DNA of 64,000 bases from Magnetospirillum aberrantis SpK (GCF_011022235.1 NZ_JAAIYP010000007.1:124001-188000), one strand, 5' to 3'; numbered from the stretch's first letter, positions 42,127 to 54,193 are shown. Notes: generated from the sequence alone by a model not told the origin. Program-made: numbers and translations.

Positions 42127-42648
42127 TTGAGACGCAAAGCGGTACTGGTCATGATCTCGGCCCTGTCCCTGGCGGCGCTTGCACCCGCGGCGACCGCGTC
42201 GTCGGGCAGCGGCGACAAGGAAGCGCCCCCCGCCATCGCCATCCAGCAGGCTCGGCTACAGCCTCCCGCCATCGTCACCGACCGGGTGGAAGGGCTGAAG
42301 ATCACCGTGACACAGGTGATGTACCCAGGCGTGCCCGACCGGGCCGCCTGCCGTTTCGTGGTGCGTTCGGTCAATTCCGGTTCCGCCACCATCTCGACCT
42401 ACGCGCTGATGCGGACCCTGGACCGCGAGAAATCGGAACTGAATACCTGGATGGTGCCTACCGGCGCGCTGGCGCCAGGGCAGGCATCGGAACGGCTCTA
42501 CTCGTGCAAGACCGCGCAGTACCTGGTTTTGGACCAGGAAAGCCTGGGCGGCTGGCCCGGCCGCTGCATCGTCAACGGCGAGGAACGCGCCCCCTGCCCG
42601 CTGACTTTGGCGCTGGAGGCCAATCTCAACATCGTCTCAAAGCAATAG
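42127..42648 (+). CDS. Secreted protein of unknown function
   Basis: I place the start at a TTG (42127) because GAGGGAG ends 6 bases upstream and the resulting N-terminus (LRRKAVLVMISALSLAALAPAATA) is a good signal peptide. The mature protein of about 145 residues has a beta-sandwich-like pattern (LKITVTQVMYPGVPDRAACR, FVVRSVNSGSATISTYALMR). Four cysteines could form two disulfides. It has no recognised family. Confidence 0.62.
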   Translation: MRRKAVLVMISALSLAALAPAATASSGSGDKEAPPAIAIQQARLQPPAIVTDRVEGLKITVTQVMYPGVPDRAACRFVVRSVNSGSATISTYALMRTLDREKSELNTWMVPTGALAPGQASERLYSCKTAQYLVLDQESLGGWPGRCIVNGEERAPCPLTLALEANLNIVSKQ

Positions 42649-42822
42649 CCGCCGCCCCAAAAACAGATCGCATTTTATGCGTCTTCGACGGGTTACTATA
42701 CCAAGGCTGAAGAAAAAAACCGTTCGCCACCGTTCCGGCGAAGCATATACCTCCGATTTCTTTCTCTTCGCGTTACAGCATGGTCAAATTCGACCAACGA
42801 ACTCCGGTGGCGGGAGAGAAAA

Positions 42823-42993
42823 ATGAAGACTTACGACGACATGATTCAATTGGCGAAGTTGCTGGAAGTGGAGTTCAACTCCGGTTCCATCGACCGCGTG
42901 CGTGCCCATGAACTGGCCGAACGCCTTCTTCCCCACCACCCGGAGCTGCGTAACACCCTGACCAGCGTCCGTAACCGCATGCTGCGGCGCTGA
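42823..42993 (+). CDS. Small conserved protein (56 residues)
   Basis: This gene is very short. It encodes MKTYDDMIQLAKLLEVEFNS, then RVRAHELAERLLPHHPELRN and ends SVRNRMLRR. It is mostly helical, without cysteines or membrane segments. GGGAGAG lies 6 bases before the ATG and a strong terminator follows, both supporting a real gene. Function unknown. Confidence 0.65.
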   Translation: MKTYDDMIQLAKLLEVEFNSGSIDRVRAHELAERLLPHHPELRNTLTSVRNRMLRR

Positions 42994-43027
42994 GAGTATT
43001 TGCCGCTCCTTGTTTCCTGGGAAAACC

Positions 43028-43063
43028 AACGCCGGGCAAGTTCCCCCCTTGCCCGGCGTTTTC
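43028..43063 (+). terminator. Rho-independent terminator
   Basis: A perfect 13-base stem AACGCCGGGCAAG / CTTGCCCGGCGTT followed by TTTC lies 35 bases after the small gene and also near the convergent cytochrome stop. Confidence 0.85.
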
Positions 43064-43081
43064 ATGTTCACCCGACGCCGT

Positions 43082-44209
43082 TCAGCGGGCATCCTTGGCG
43101 TTGGCCTGCATATAGGACAGCAACATCCGCGCCTCGGCCTCGGTCAGTTCTGTCTGGCGTTTCATGGAATTGATGTGGCCGATCCAACGGCTGACCGTGA
43201 ACTCCTCGCCGCGGCGCGCGTCGTGACACAAGGTACAGGCGTCCTGGTTGATGTGCGCTGCATAGTCCCAGAGCGGCGCCGGATCGGACAGGAAACGTCC
43301 ATCCTTGACCCACGCCTCCACACGCACCTTGGTCCATTCCTCCTCGCTGTCGGGATCGACGGCCTTGTCGCCTTTCACCACCCCTTCCTGGGCGGCAACG
43401 GCCAGGGTCGCCAGCGTGTTGCGGCGTCCCAGCTGACTGAAGACCGTATCCGTCATGTCCTCGCGGAACCAGCCGTCCAACCGAACCTTGAGGACGTCGC
43501 CGTCGCGCGCCAGCACATGCAACGCGACAGCCGCCGAAAACTGTCCATCGGCGGAATCGGGATCGGATGGCGGCTGCTCCAGCCCAAAGGACAAGGGCTC
43601 GACGGAATAGACCACGTCTCCCGGCTTGATCTCGGTCGTACGGGCGGTTTCCCGCAAGGCGGCCAGGCGTTTGCGATGCTCGGCGTTGACGTCGGGCATG
43701 GCGTGGGCCACACCCTTGTGGCAGTCGATGCAGGTGCCGCCGGCGCGGGCCGCGTCGCGCATGGCGCGGGCCGCCTTCATGGATTGCTTGTGGAAATCCA
43801 TGGCGTCGAAGGAATGGCAGTTGCGGCATTCCCGCGAGTCGCTGTCACGCATGCGTTGCCATTCGCGCTTGGCCAAGGCGTGGCGTTTGTCCACGAATTT
43901 CTCGCGGCTGTCGACGGACCCGATCGCCCAATGGAACAACTCGCCGCTGGCTTGGGCCTTGCGGATCAGCTTGTGGGTCCAGTCCTTGGGAACATGGCAG
44001 TCGGGACAGGTGGCGCGAACGCCGGAGGCATTCAGGTAATGGGGCGATTTCTGGTATTCGGCATAGACGTTGTCGCGCATCTCGTGACACGAAACACAGA
44101 ATTCCATGCGGTTGGTGGCCTCGAGCAATGTGTTGAACCCGCCCCAACCGATCACGCCGACAACCATGCCGGTCACGGCGACCCACACCCAATTCTTCGT
44201 CCTCAACAC
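43082..44209 (-). CDS. Membrane-anchored five-haem c-type cytochrome, NapC/NirT-TorC type
   Basis: From the GTG at 44209 the protein has about 375 residues. One N-terminal helix (NWVWVAVTGMVVGVIGWGGF) anchors it. Four CxxCH motifs lie in the NapC/NirT domain: CVSCHE, CPDCHV, CRNCHS and CIDCHK. A fifth, CTLCHD, is in the C-terminal domain, as in TorC-type pentahaem quinol dehydrogenases. It should pass electrons from quinol to a periplasmic reductase. No reductase gene adjoins it. An ATG at 44245 would add 12 residues but falls inside a hairpin that probably terminates the upstream gene, so I prefer the GTG. Confidence 0.87.
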   Translation of the reverse strand: MLRTKNWVWVAVTGMVVGVIGWGGFNTLLEATNRMEFCVSCHEMRDNVYAEYQKSPHYLNASGVRATCPDCHVPKDWTHKLIRKAQASGELFHWAIGSVDSREKFVDKRHALAKREWQRMRDSDSRECRNCHSFDAMDFHKQSMKAARAMRDAARAGGTCIDCHKGVAHAMPDVNAEHRKRLAALRETARTTEIKPGDVVYSVEPLSFGLEQPPSDPDSADGQFSAAVALHVLARDGDVLKVRLDGWFREDMTDTVFSQLGRRNTLATLAVAAQEGVVKGDKAVDPDSEEEWTKVRVEAWVKDGRFLSDPAPLWDYAAHINQDACTLCHDARRGEEFTVSRWIGHINSMKRQTELTEAEARMLLSYMQANAKDAR

Positions 44210-44233
44210 TGGCGACCCCGTCCCACAGAAAGG

Positions 44234-44259
44234 ATCGGGCGGCATTTCTGCCGCCCGAT
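44234..44259 (-). terminator. Hairpin after the cytochrome c peroxidase gene
   Basis: A perfect 11-base stem ATCGGGCGGCA / TGCCGCCCGAT with loop TTTC, followed on the minus strand by CCTTTCTG. It lies 36 bases after the peroxidase stop and covers the alternative ATG (44245) of the pentahaem cytochrome. Confidence 0.7.
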
Positions 44260-44294
44260 TGTGTCACACTTTGTTCGTACCGTTTCTCGCTGCC

Positions 44295-45296
44295 TTACTC
44301 GAACGGAGTCGGACGCGGGGTGGCGTCGGTCGACGGCGGCAGGATCGGCAACAGGAACGACGGCTGGTCGCCGGTCAAGGACTTCAGGAACGCGACGATC
44401 TTGGCGTTCTCTTCCTTGGTGAAGCTCTTGCCCAGCTGGATGCGGCCCATGGTGTCGACCGCCTGGGTCAGGGTCGCGGCTTCGCCATCGTGGAAGTAGG
44501 GATAGGTCATCTCGACGTTACGCAGGGTCGGAACCTTGAAGTTGAAGCGGTCGGCCTCTTCCTTGGTCACCGCCACGCGGCCTTCGGCCTTGCTGGTGGA
44601 CTGGTACGGCTCGACCACACCCATCTTCTGGAACGAGTTGCCGCCGACGGCCGGGCCGTTGTGGCAGGCGGTGCAGCCCGAATCCTTGAACAGTTCGTAA
44701 CCGGCGATCTCGTCCTTGGTCAGGGCCTTCTTGTCGCCCTTCAGCCACTTGTCGAAACGCGAATTCGGGGTGATCAGGGTTTCCTCGAAGGCAGCGATGG
44801 CCTTGGTGACACCTTCGATGTCGACCTTGTCGGACCCGAACACCTTCTTGTATTCCGCCACATAGGCCGGGATCGACTGAAGCACGGCGATGGCCAGGGT
44901 ATGGGTCGACGCCATTTCACCGGGGTTGGCGATCGGGCCGCCGGCCTGATCCTTCAGCGTCATCGCGCGGCCGTCCCAGAACTGAGCCAGGTTGAGGCTG
45001 GAGTTCAGCACGGTCGGGGAGTTGATCGGACCCTGCTGCCAGTGGTCGCCGATCGAGGTCTTGAGGTTGTCGGTGCCGCCCATGGACAGGTTGTGGCACG
45101 AGTTGCACGAAATGAAGCCGGACTTGGACAGACGCGGATCGAAATAGAGCTTCTTGCCCAGCTCGACCATGCCGGCATTCTTTACCTTGGGCGCCTCGAG
45201 CGGCTGGATCGGCTCGTCGGAAGCCGGAGCGGCATGGGCAAGGCCCGCGGTGGCGGCCAGCACGACGGCCAGGGACAAAGTGTGGCGCAAAGACAT
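44295..45296 (-). CDS. Di-haem cytochrome c peroxidase
   Basis: The protein has 333 residues with signal peptide MSLRHTLSLAVVLAATAGLAHA. Two haem sites, SCNSCHNLSMGG and GCTACHNGPAVGG, fit the bacterial CCP/MauG family. GKKLYFDPRLSKSGFISC and VPTLRNVEMTYPYFHDG are typical. It reduces hydrogen peroxide in the periplasm using electrons from small cytochromes. The ATG at 45296 follows AAAGGGGGATTGCA. An Fnr-type box lies about 160 bases upstream, fitting low-oxygen induction. Confidence 0.93.
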   Translation of the reverse strand: MSLRHTLSLAVVLAATAGLAHAAPASDEPIQPLEAPKVKNAGMVELGKKLYFDPRLSKSGFISCNSCHNLSMGGTDNLKTSIGDHWQQGPINSPTVLNSSLNLAQFWDGRAMTLKDQAGGPIANPGEMASTHTLAIAVLQSIPAYVAEYKKVFGSDKVDIEGVTKAIAAFEETLITPNSRFDKWLKGDKKALTKDEIAGYELFKDSGCTACHNGPAVGGNSFQKMGVVEPYQSTSKAEGRVAVTKEEADRFNFKVPTLRNVEMTYPYFHDGEAATLTQAVDTMGRIQLGKSFTKEENAKIVAFLKSLTGDQPSFLLPILPPSTDATPRPTPFE

Positions 45297-45452
45297 TGCA
45301 ATCCCCCTTTGGATGGTAGCGGTGCCGTCCCCTGTCATCAGGAAACGGAAAACTGAAACGCCGGTCCCGACCCACCCCCGGGTCATGCCCGACCTAGCGC
45401 CGAGGGGACCACGTCTCGAGCCACACGCTCTTCCCAAAGTGATTGCGCTGCA

Positions 45453-45466
45453 TTGAGATACGTCAA
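45453..45466. promoter_or_regulatory. Fnr-type binding site upstream of the peroxidase gene
   Basis: TTGAGATACGTCAA matches the TTGAT-N4-ATCAA consensus at 8 of 10 defined positions and is symmetrical. It lies in the 343-base region between the peroxidase and galU genes, the rest of which shows no gene. The regulator gene at 46697 encodes the E-x2-S-R recognition helix that reads this sequence. Confidence 0.7.
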
Positions 45467-45589
45467 TGATTTGAGTGATTCCAACTACACATTGGAGAAA
45501 TTCCAATCTGAAAAACACCCACCTCCCCTTTCGGGCTGCCCCTTTCCCACCCTCGGCCAGGGAAAGTACCTAAGCCAAAGGGCTGGACA

Positions 45590-45614
45590 CAAAAAAGGGC
45601 GGCCAAAGCCGCCC
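45590..45614 (-). terminator. Rho-independent terminator of galU
   Basis: On the minus strand the stem GGGCGGC / GCCGCCC with loop TTTG is followed by six T. It lies 25 bases after the galU stop. Confidence 0.88.
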
Positions 45615-45639
45615 CATCTTTGCTTGAAGGGATCGCGGG

Positions 45640-46515
45640 TTACGCCACCCGACGTCCCGACAGCGCCGCGAGATGCGCCGACAGCGCCGCCGCAGTCTCG
45701 GGATGGGCCAGGGCGGCATCGACGATCGCCGCCACATAGCCGGCCTTGTTGCCGCAGTCATAACGGGTGCCGGCAAAACGCAGTCCCGACAGACCGACCT
45801 GAGCGATGGTGGCGGCGATGGCGTCGGTCAACTGGATCTCGCCCCCCTGCCCCTTGTGCCGGCGTTCCAGGAAGTCGAACACCACCGGTTCCAGGATGTA
45901 GCGACCAATCACCGACAAAGTCGAGGGAGCCTCGTCCGGCTTGGGCTTTTCCACCATGCCCCGCGCACGGGCCAGCGAGCCAACCTCCTCGATCACGTCC
46001 AGAATGCCGTAGCGGTCAACCTGGGACAGCGGCACGTTTTCCACCGCCACCAAATGGCCGCGGGTTTCCCGCCACTGTTCCACCATCTGCTTCAGGCAAC
46101 CGGGCTTCCCAAAGATCAGGTCGTCGGGCAACAGCACCGCGAAAGGCTCGTCGCCCACCACGGGACGCGCACACCATACCGCATGTCCCAGCCCCAACGG
46201 CGCCGGCTGGCGTACGGTGGTGACGGAGACGCCCTTGGGACAGGTGGAACGGACGATTTCCAGCAATTGCGCCTTGCCGCGCGCCTCAAGCTGACGCTCC
46301 AACTCGGGGGCGGTGTCGAAATGATCGGCCAGCAATTCCTTGCCCTTGGCGGTCACCAGAACGATCTCGGTGATGCCCGCCTCGGCCGCCTCCTCGACCG
46401 CGTATTGAATCAGCGGCTTGTCCACTACCGGAAGTAATTCCTTTGGCAATACCTTGGTCGCGGGCAACACCCGCGTTCCAAGACCGGCGACGGGAAGAAC
46501 GGCTTTACGGACCAT
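45640..46515 (-). CDS. galU: UTP--glucose-1-phosphate uridylyltransferase
   Basis: This enzyme makes UDP-glucose for polysaccharide and lipid glycosylation. The protein has 291 residues: MVRKAVLPVAGLGTRVLPAT, PKELLPVVDKPLIQYAVEEA, FAVLLPDDLIF and AGTRYDCGNKAGYV are diagnostic. The ATG at 46515 is preferred over one at 46524 because GAGGA is properly spaced only for the former. Confidence 0.96.
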   Translation of the reverse strand: MVRKAVLPVAGLGTRVLPATKVLPKELLPVVDKPLIQYAVEEAAEAGITEIVLVTAKGKELLADHFDTAPELERQLEARGKAQLLEIVRSTCPKGVSVTTVRQPAPLGLGHAVWCARPVVGDEPFAVLLPDDLIFGKPGCLKQMVEQWRETRGHLVAVENVPLSQVDRYGILDVIEEVGSLARARGMVEKPKPDEAPSTLSVIGRYILEPVVFDFLERRHKGQGGEIQLTDAIAATIAQVGLSGLRFAGTRYDCGNKAGYVAAIVDAALAHPETAAALSAHLAALSGRRVA

Positions 46516-46696
46516 GGACGTCATGTCCTCGCATGTTGTTCGATAGGTGCAAGCATCTTCTTTCAATGTGTTGCGACCATGGTTCGATGAAGGCGAATTT
46601 GGGGCATACCTCTCCTACAAAGTGGTATGTTGCCGACCCCTCTAGATGCATGCGATAAATAGGACTGGGATCGGGTGAACGTTCGCAGGGAATGAC

Positions 46697-47401
46697 ATGA
46701 CCTTAGGGTGCAACTGCGATTTAATGAATGTTCGCATCCGTTGCGAAGACCTCGGCCACACCATGTGCCGCCGGGACCTGTGCAACTGCACCGGAATAAC
46801 TTCATGCATCTACACCCGTAACGTGCCGGCACGGACCGTGTTGTTCCGAAGCGGTCAGGCCAACACCGGCCTTTACCAGATGCTGTCCGGCGTGGTCGCC
46901 CTGGTCCAGGAGGACGAGGACGGCAACGCGCCGCTGGTGCACATGGTGCGCCCGCACGATTTTTTCGGCCACCGTTCGCTGGTGGCCGAGGAAAGCCACG
47001 CCACCACCGCCACCACCTTGACCGATTGCGTCATCTGGCATGTGCCGGTACGGGTGATCGCCTCTGCCTATCAGGACGATCCCCGGCTGCAAGGCATCTT
47101 GCACCGCGATCTGGCGCAAACCCTGCGCACCGCCTGGGAACATCGCAGCCGGGTCAACCGCCTGTCGCTGGGTGACAGGCTGATGTATTTCTTCCGCGAA
47201 TTGGCCGCCGTGGTCGGACAGGCGGAAAAGGACGGCACGACGTCGCTGGTGCTGCCTATGTCCTATCAGGACGTCGCCCTGTTGCTGGGGCATTCGCCGG
47301 AAACGGTGTCGCGTGCGCTCAGCCAACTTGCCGCCGCCGGCCGGCTCAGTTACGACCGGCGCGGCGTCGTCAAGCTGCCCCCCCAGGAAAGCGGCGCCTG
47401 A
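46697..47401 (+). CDS. Crp/Fnr-family transcriptional regulator with a cysteine-rich N-terminus
   Basis: The protein has 234 residues. Seven cysteines lie in the first 37 residues (5, 7, 16, 24, 29, 31, 37), and one (Cys111, TTLTDCVIWHVP) matches the central fourth ligand of Fnr, so a 4Fe-4S oxygen or NO sensor is likely. A cyclic-nucleotide-type beta barrel follows. The C-terminal HTH MSYQDVALLLGHSPETVSRALSQL has the Fnr-type E-x2-S-R. The ATG has AGGGA 6 bases upstream. Two Fnr-like boxes in this window (45453, 58794) may be targets. Confidence 0.88.
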   Translation: MTLGCNCDLMNVRIRCEDLGHTMCRRDLCNCTGITSCIYTRNVPARTVLFRSGQANTGLYQMLSGVVALVQEDEDGNAPLVHMVRPHDFFGHRSLVAEESHATTATTLTDCVIWHVPVRVIASAYQDDPRLQGILHRDLAQTLRTAWEHRSRVNRLSLGDRLMYFFRELAAVVGQAEKDGTTSLVLPMSYQDVALLLGHSPETVSRALSQLAAAGRLSYDRRGVVKLPPQESGA

Positions 47402-47454
47402 CCCTTGCGCAAGCGTGACATTGGCGACGGCCGGGCGCTATAGTCCCGGCCGCC

Positions 47455-49238
<1,784 letters not shown>

Positions 49239-49242
<4 letters not shown>

Positions 49243-51305
49243 CACCCCTGGCCGCGCACCAGTTCCAGAACGTGGCCGAACTCGCCGCGCAAGGTATGGG
49301 TCTGTTCGGCCAGCGTCGCCGACACCTGCCCGACCTCGGCCGCCGAACGTTCGGTGGAATCCACGCTTTGCCGCACTCCGGCGATGTTCTCGGCCACCGC
49401 CGCCACCCCGTCCGAGGCGTGTTGGATGGCCCGCGCGATCTCGGCGGTGGCGCTGTTTTGCTGTTCCACCGCCGCGGCGATGGTTGTCGCCATCTCGTTC
49501 ATCCGCCCAACCGTGGCATCGATCACCGAAATGGCCTCGACGGTGGTGGCGGTGCCGCCCTGGATGGCGACAACCTGGGACTGGATCTGTTCGGTCGCTT
49601 GGGCTGTCTGGTTGGCCAGAGCCTTGACCTCGCCGGCCACCACCGCGAAGCCCTTGCCGGCTTCGCCGGCCCGCGCGGCCTCGATAGTGGCGTTCAACGC
49701 CAACAGGTTGGTCTGGCTGGCGATGGCGTTGATCAACGCCACGATCTCGCCGATGCGGCCGGCGGCTTCGGTCAGGGAGGCGACGGATTGCTTGGTGTGC
49801 GCGGCCTCGCGCACCGCGTCGCGGGCGGTATCGGCCATCTTGCCTACCACCTGGGAAATCTCGCGGATGGACGCCAGCAATTGTTCGGTGGCGTCGGCGA
49901 TGGCCCGCACGTTGCCGGCCGCGTCGTCAGCGGCAGAGGCCACCTGTTGCGAGCCGTCGGCAGCGCCCACCGCCAACCCGGCCAGGGCGACGGCACTGTC
50001 CTTCAACGCCTCGACGTTGGCGTCGGCCGAACCCAACAGGGAATCCACCCGATCTGCCAGTTGGCGCAACATGTCGTCGGTGCCATGCCTGGCCTGTTCG
50101 CGGGCCGCGCGCTCGGCGGCGCGCTCGGCCGAGGCGGCACGCGCCGCCAAGGCGTTCAATCGCAAGGTTTCCAATGCCCGGCCGATTTCACCGATCTCGT
50201 CTTGGCGCTCGCACCCGGTCACCGTCAGGTCAAGCTGGTCGGCGGCCATGGCGGAAATGGTCCGCGCCGTGGTCATCATGGGCGAAACCACATGGCGGTT
50301 GAACAACATGGTCACAACAAAGACCAAAACAACGATCAACGACAGACCACCCAAAGCCAGCATCAGCGAACGCCCCGCCGCCGCCAAGCTGGCGTCGCAG
50401 ACCTCAAGGCCGCGCGCGATGAAAGCGTCGCGCAATTCGGCCATCGCCGAGAAATACGGCAAGGTCGCGTTGCGGAACTGGGTCGCCGACAGGGCATAGG
50501 GCTGACCTGCGCGGCTCGCGTCCTCTTGGGCGCGGATCACCGCCAGGGCGTCGCCGAAGACGCCTTTCTCGACCTTGGCCAAGGCTGCGGCCACCTGGTC
50601 GCCGTGCTCCAGGCGCTGCACCTGTCCTTTGATGCCGTCCCAAATCTGGTCGATGCCCCCGGTGAAGCGGTTGTGCCGCTCCACCTGCGCCAAGGTCATG
50701 GGCCGACCGTCGGCGATGATGGTCAGCAAGGTGGTGTTGCGCTGTCCGACCACGTTGCGCAGGTTGGCGCTGGCATGGGCCAAGGCCACGTAATCCGACA
50801 CCTCGCCCGATTGTGCGGCCAAGGCCGGCAATATGGCGGTCGCCACCGCGATGACGCCGTCCCCCACCTTGAAATTGGCGGCCACCCAAGCCTTGGCCAT
50901 TTTCGGCTCACGTTCGTTGGGCGCCTTGGCGATCTCTCGTAGAACCGGAGCGCGGGCTTCGACCAAGCCCTTTTGCAACGCCGCGATGCTCTGCGCCTCG
51001 CTTCCCGAAGCCAGGGACAGAGCCAGAGCGAAAGCCCCGTCGGTATTTTTGCGTCCATCGGCCAGCGTGGCCGTCGCCCCGTCGTCCAGCACTTGTCCGC
51101 CGGTCACCGCCAACGCATGGGCGCCACGTTCCAGACTGACCCGCTCGGCCAGTTGCAGCAAGGCCCCTTGCAATTCGGTCATCTGACGCCCCCGCGCCAG
51201 ACGTGACCGGTCCCCCACCGCCTCGACCACCTGCGACAACGCCGCCAGCACGGCCAAGGCAGCCACCACGGCCATGCAGACGAAGAAAAAACCGCGAACG
51301 CGCAT
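49239..51305 (-). CDS. Methyl-accepting chemotaxis protein with a nitrate/nitrite-sensor-like periplasmic domain
   Basis: The protein has 688 residues. Helices at about 5-25 and 320-343 flank a helical periplasmic domain ([33 protein letters not shown]) resembling the four-helix NIT-type sensor. HAMP ([17 protein letters not shown]) and a cytoplasmic signalling domain follow, with the hairpin tip [20 protein letters not shown] and [20 protein letters not shown]. It relays ligand signals to CheA. No che genes are nearby. Confidence 0.92.
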
Positions 51306-51386
51306 ACCCTATCTCCACACAAACATTATGGAGATTATACCCCTGCGCGTAATCTTCGTATGCACAGAATTGTCAGAATATGGAAG

Positions 51387-53411
51387 TCACCGCCCCTTGC
51401 GCGGCGCGGGTTTCCCCCCCCGTGCCGGCCGGGTGTGCTGGGTCATGAACGGCTTTCCGCCCCCCGCTCCCCGGCTCCCTTGCGGTGCCGTTCCCGCCGG
51501 CACCAGCTGATGCTGGCCCGGCCCGATCAGGTCGGCACGGCCCAGCGCCTTGAGCGCATCACGCAGGATCGGCCAGTTGGCGGGATCGTGATAACGCAAG
51601 AACGCCTTGTGCAACCGGCGTTGACGCTCCCCACGCGCGCTGAACACCACCTCGCCGCCCTGACGACGGATGGGCACCAAGGGATTGCGGCCGGAATGGT
51701 ACATGGCGGTCGCCAGCGACATGGGCGACGGCAGGAAGGTCTGCACCTGGTCGGCCTTGAAGCCGTTGCGCTTGAGCCACAGCGCCAGATTCATCATGTC
51801 GGTGTCGGTGGTTCCGGGATGGGCGGCGATGAAATAGGGGATCAGGTAATATTTCTTGCCCGCCTCGTGCGCCGCCTGTTCGAACAATTGCTTGAAGCGG
51901 TCATAGGCGCCCATGCCCGGCTTCATCATCTTGGACAGCGGCCCGTCCTCGGTGTGTTCGGGGGCGATCTTCAGGTATCCGCCGACGTGATGGGCCACCA
52001 GTTCCCGGACATAAGCCGGACTTTTGACCGCCAGATCGTAACGAACACCCGAACCGATGCTGATTCGTTTCACCCCCTTGACCGCGCGGGCCTTGCGATA
52101 CAGCTGGATCAAGGGATCGTGGTTGGTTTCAAGGTTCTTGCAGATGTCTGGATAAACGCAAGACGGCCGGCGGCACACCGCTTGAATCTCGGGATCCTTG
52201 CAGTTCAGCCGCCACATGTTGGCGGTGGGGCCGCCCAGGTCGGAAATGGTGCCGGTAAACCCCTTGGTCTTGTCGCGAATCGCCGCGATCTCTTTCAGGA
52301 TCGAAGCTTCCGAACGGCTTTGGATGACCCGCCCCTCGTGTTCGGTGATGGAACAGAAGGAACAGCCCCCGAAACAGCCGCGCATGATGTTGACGGAAAA
52401 ACGGATCATCTCCCATGCCGGTATCTTGGCATCGCCGTAGCTGGGATGCGGAGCGCGGGCATAGGGCAGATCGAAGACGCCGTCCATCTCGGCCGTGGTC
52501 AGCGGGATCGGCGGCGGCGTCAGCCATACCTCGCGGTCGCCGTGGCGTTGCACCAGGGCGCGGGCGTTGCCGGGATTGGCTTCCTGATGCAAGACCCGCG
52601 AGGCATGGCCATACAATACCGGGTCGGCCGCCACCTGCTCATAAGACGGCAACCGCACCACCGCATGCTCGCCCCTGGCCCGCGGCGTCTCGGCCGGTTC
52701 CGGGTCGGACCAGTCGGCCACCTGCCAGTCGGCGGGTACCGCGTCGCGCATCAGCGCCACGCCACGGACGTCGAACATGGCCTTGGGATTTTCCCCGGCG
52801 GCAAGGCGATGCGCCACCTCGACCAACGCCCGTTCGGCGTTGCCGTACAACAAGATGTCGGCCTTGGCGTCGACCAGTACCGAACGGCGGACCTTGTCCG
52901 ACCAGTAATCGTAATGGGCGACACGGCGCAGACTGGCCTCGATGCCGCCCAACACCACGGGAACGTCCTTGAACGCCTCACGGCAACGCTGAGCGTAGAC
53001 CAGAACCGCACGGTCGGGCCGCTTGCCCCCCTCTCCACCCGGCGTGTAGGCGTCGTCCGAGCGGATCTTGCGATCCGAGGTGTAGCGGTTGACCATGGAA
53101 TCCATGTTCCCCGCCGTCACCCCCCAGAACAGGTTCGGACGTCCCAAGGCCCGAAACGGTTCGGGACCGTGCCAGTCAGGCTGGGCGATGATGCCGACGC
53201 GGAACCCCTGAGCCTCGAGCAGACGGCCAATGATGGCCATGCCGAAACTGGGATGGTCCACATAGGCGTCGCCGGTGACCAGCACCACGTCGCAACTGTC
53301 CCAGCCCAGCGCGTCCATTTCGGCGCGCGAGGTGGGCAGGAACGGGACCGCGGCAAGGTCGCGGGAGCGGGGATAGGAGAACAAGGGCTTGGTAATCCGC
53401 ATCATGGCCAT
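51387..53411 (-). CDS. YgiQ family radical SAM protein
   Basis: The protein has 674 residues. [20 protein letters not shown] and [15 protein letters not shown] are the YgiQ N-terminal signature. The radical SAM cluster motif is [29 protein letters not shown] and [20 protein letters not shown] follow. The C-terminal tail is basic and Gly/Pro-rich ([16 protein letters not shown]). The reaction of the family is not established to my knowledge. Starts at 53411, 53405 or 53402 are all possible; none has a clear ribosome site. Confidence 0.92.
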   Translation of the reverse strand: MAMMRITKPLFSYPRSRDLAAVPFLPTSRAEMDALGWDSCDVVLVTGDAYVDHPSFGMAIIGRLLEAQGFRVGIIAQPDWHGPEPFRALGRPNLFWGVTAGNMDSMVNRYTSDRKIRSDDAYTPGGEGGKRPDRAVLVYAQRCREAFKDVPVVLGGIEASLRRVAHYDYWSDKVRRSVLVDAKADILLYGNAERALVEVAHRLAAGENPKAMFDVRGVALMRDAVPADWQVADWSDPEPAETPRARGEHAVVRLPSYEQVAADPVLYGHASRVLHQEANPGNARALVQRHGDREVWLTPPPIPLTTAEMDGVFDLPYARAPHPSYGDAKIPAWEMIRFSVNIMRGCFGGCSFCSITEHEGRVIQSRSEASILKEIAAIRDKTKGFTGTISDLGGPTANMWRLNCKDPEIQAVCRRPSCVYPDICKNLETNHDPLIQLYRKARAVKGVKRISIGSGVRYDLAVKSPAYVRELVAHHVGGYLKIAPEHTEDGPLSKMMKPGMGAYDRFKQLFEQAAHEAGKKYYLIPYFIAAHPGTTDTDMMNLALWLKRNGFKADQVQTFLPSPMSLATAMYHSGRNPLVPIRRQGGEVVFSARGERQRRLHKAFLRYHDPANWPILRDALKALGRADLIGPGQHQLVPAGTAPQGSRGAGGGKPFMTQHTRPARGGKPAPRKGR

Positions 53412-53485
53412 GCATATCGGCCCGCGGCCAAGCTGGCGTCAAGGGGACGATGTCCCCTCGACGCGTATGGCTTTGGCAAGACCGG

Positions 53486-53689
53486 CTATTTCGCCGCCGG
53501 CTTGTTCCAGGAACAGTTCTCCCTGGTGGCGAGCGGCTTGGTGTATTCACCCTTGTCGTTCGCCAACTGGCGCCAGGACACCGAACCGTCCGGCATGCAA
53601 ACCGGATCGAAGAACGAACCTTCCGGTTCGCCGCGGCTGGCACAGCCAGCAAGAAGAACGATCATGCCAATGGCGGCAACAGCCTTCAT
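53486..53689 (-). CDS. Small lipoprotein
   Basis: The protein has 67 residues. MKAVAAIGMIVLLAGCASRG is a lipoprotein signal with lipobox LAGC. The mature part carries VCMPDGSVSWRQLANDKG and NCSWNKP, with two further cysteines. CAGGAGG is a few bases before the ATG at 53689; a 22-codon longer form has no such support. Function unknown. Confidence 0.75.
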   Translation of the reverse strand: MKAVAAIGMIVLLAGCASRGEPEGSFFDPVCMPDGSVSWRQLANDKGEYTKPLATRENCSWNKPAAK

Positions 53690-53785
53690 CTTGACCTCCT
53701 GATTCGAGACAGGTAGTGAAGCTTTGCGCGTCCGGGCCGCCGTGTCCATAGGCATTCATTACATCCCCATCGAAAGTCGGAGGTC

Positions 53786-54193
53786 ATGCTCCACCTCGTC
53801 AAACTGGCCGCCGGCTGTGACGGCCTGGACATGCTGCGGGCCTTCCAGGCGGAGCGCCTGCGGTTATCTGGACAGGTGTTTCACCTGACCCGTCAGACAC
53901 CCAAACGAGCCGACGAACTGTGCGACGGCGGTTCCATCTACTGGGTGGTCAAGGGGCAGGTCGCCGCCCGGCAGCGGATCTTGGCGGTGGAAACCGAAAC
54001 GGACGAGGACGGGCGCTCCCGCTGTCGCCTGATCCTGGACCCTGGGATCGTCGAAGTAAGGCCCACCCCCATGCGGCCGTTCCAGGGTTGGCGCTACCTG
54101 GAGGCGAAAGACGCCCCGAAAGACCGCCGTGGCGGCGAAAGCGAGCCGCCGCCGGAAATGGCGGCGGAATTAAGGGCTCTCGGCTTGCTCTAA
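53786..54193 (+). CDS. DUF1489 family protein
   Basis: The protein has 135 residues: MLHLVKLAAGCDGLDMLRAF, RQTPKRADELCDGGSIYWVVKG and MRPFQGWRYLEAKDAPKD match DUF1489, a small family widespread in alphaproteobacteria. Function is unknown. GGAGG sits directly before the ATG. Confidence 0.88.
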   Translation: MLHLVKLAAGCDGLDMLRAFQAERLRLSGQVFHLTRQTPKRADELCDGGSIYWVVKGQVAARQRILAVETETDEDGRSRCRLILDPGIVEVRPTPMRPFQGWRYLEAKDAPKDRRGGESEPPPEMAAELRALGLL

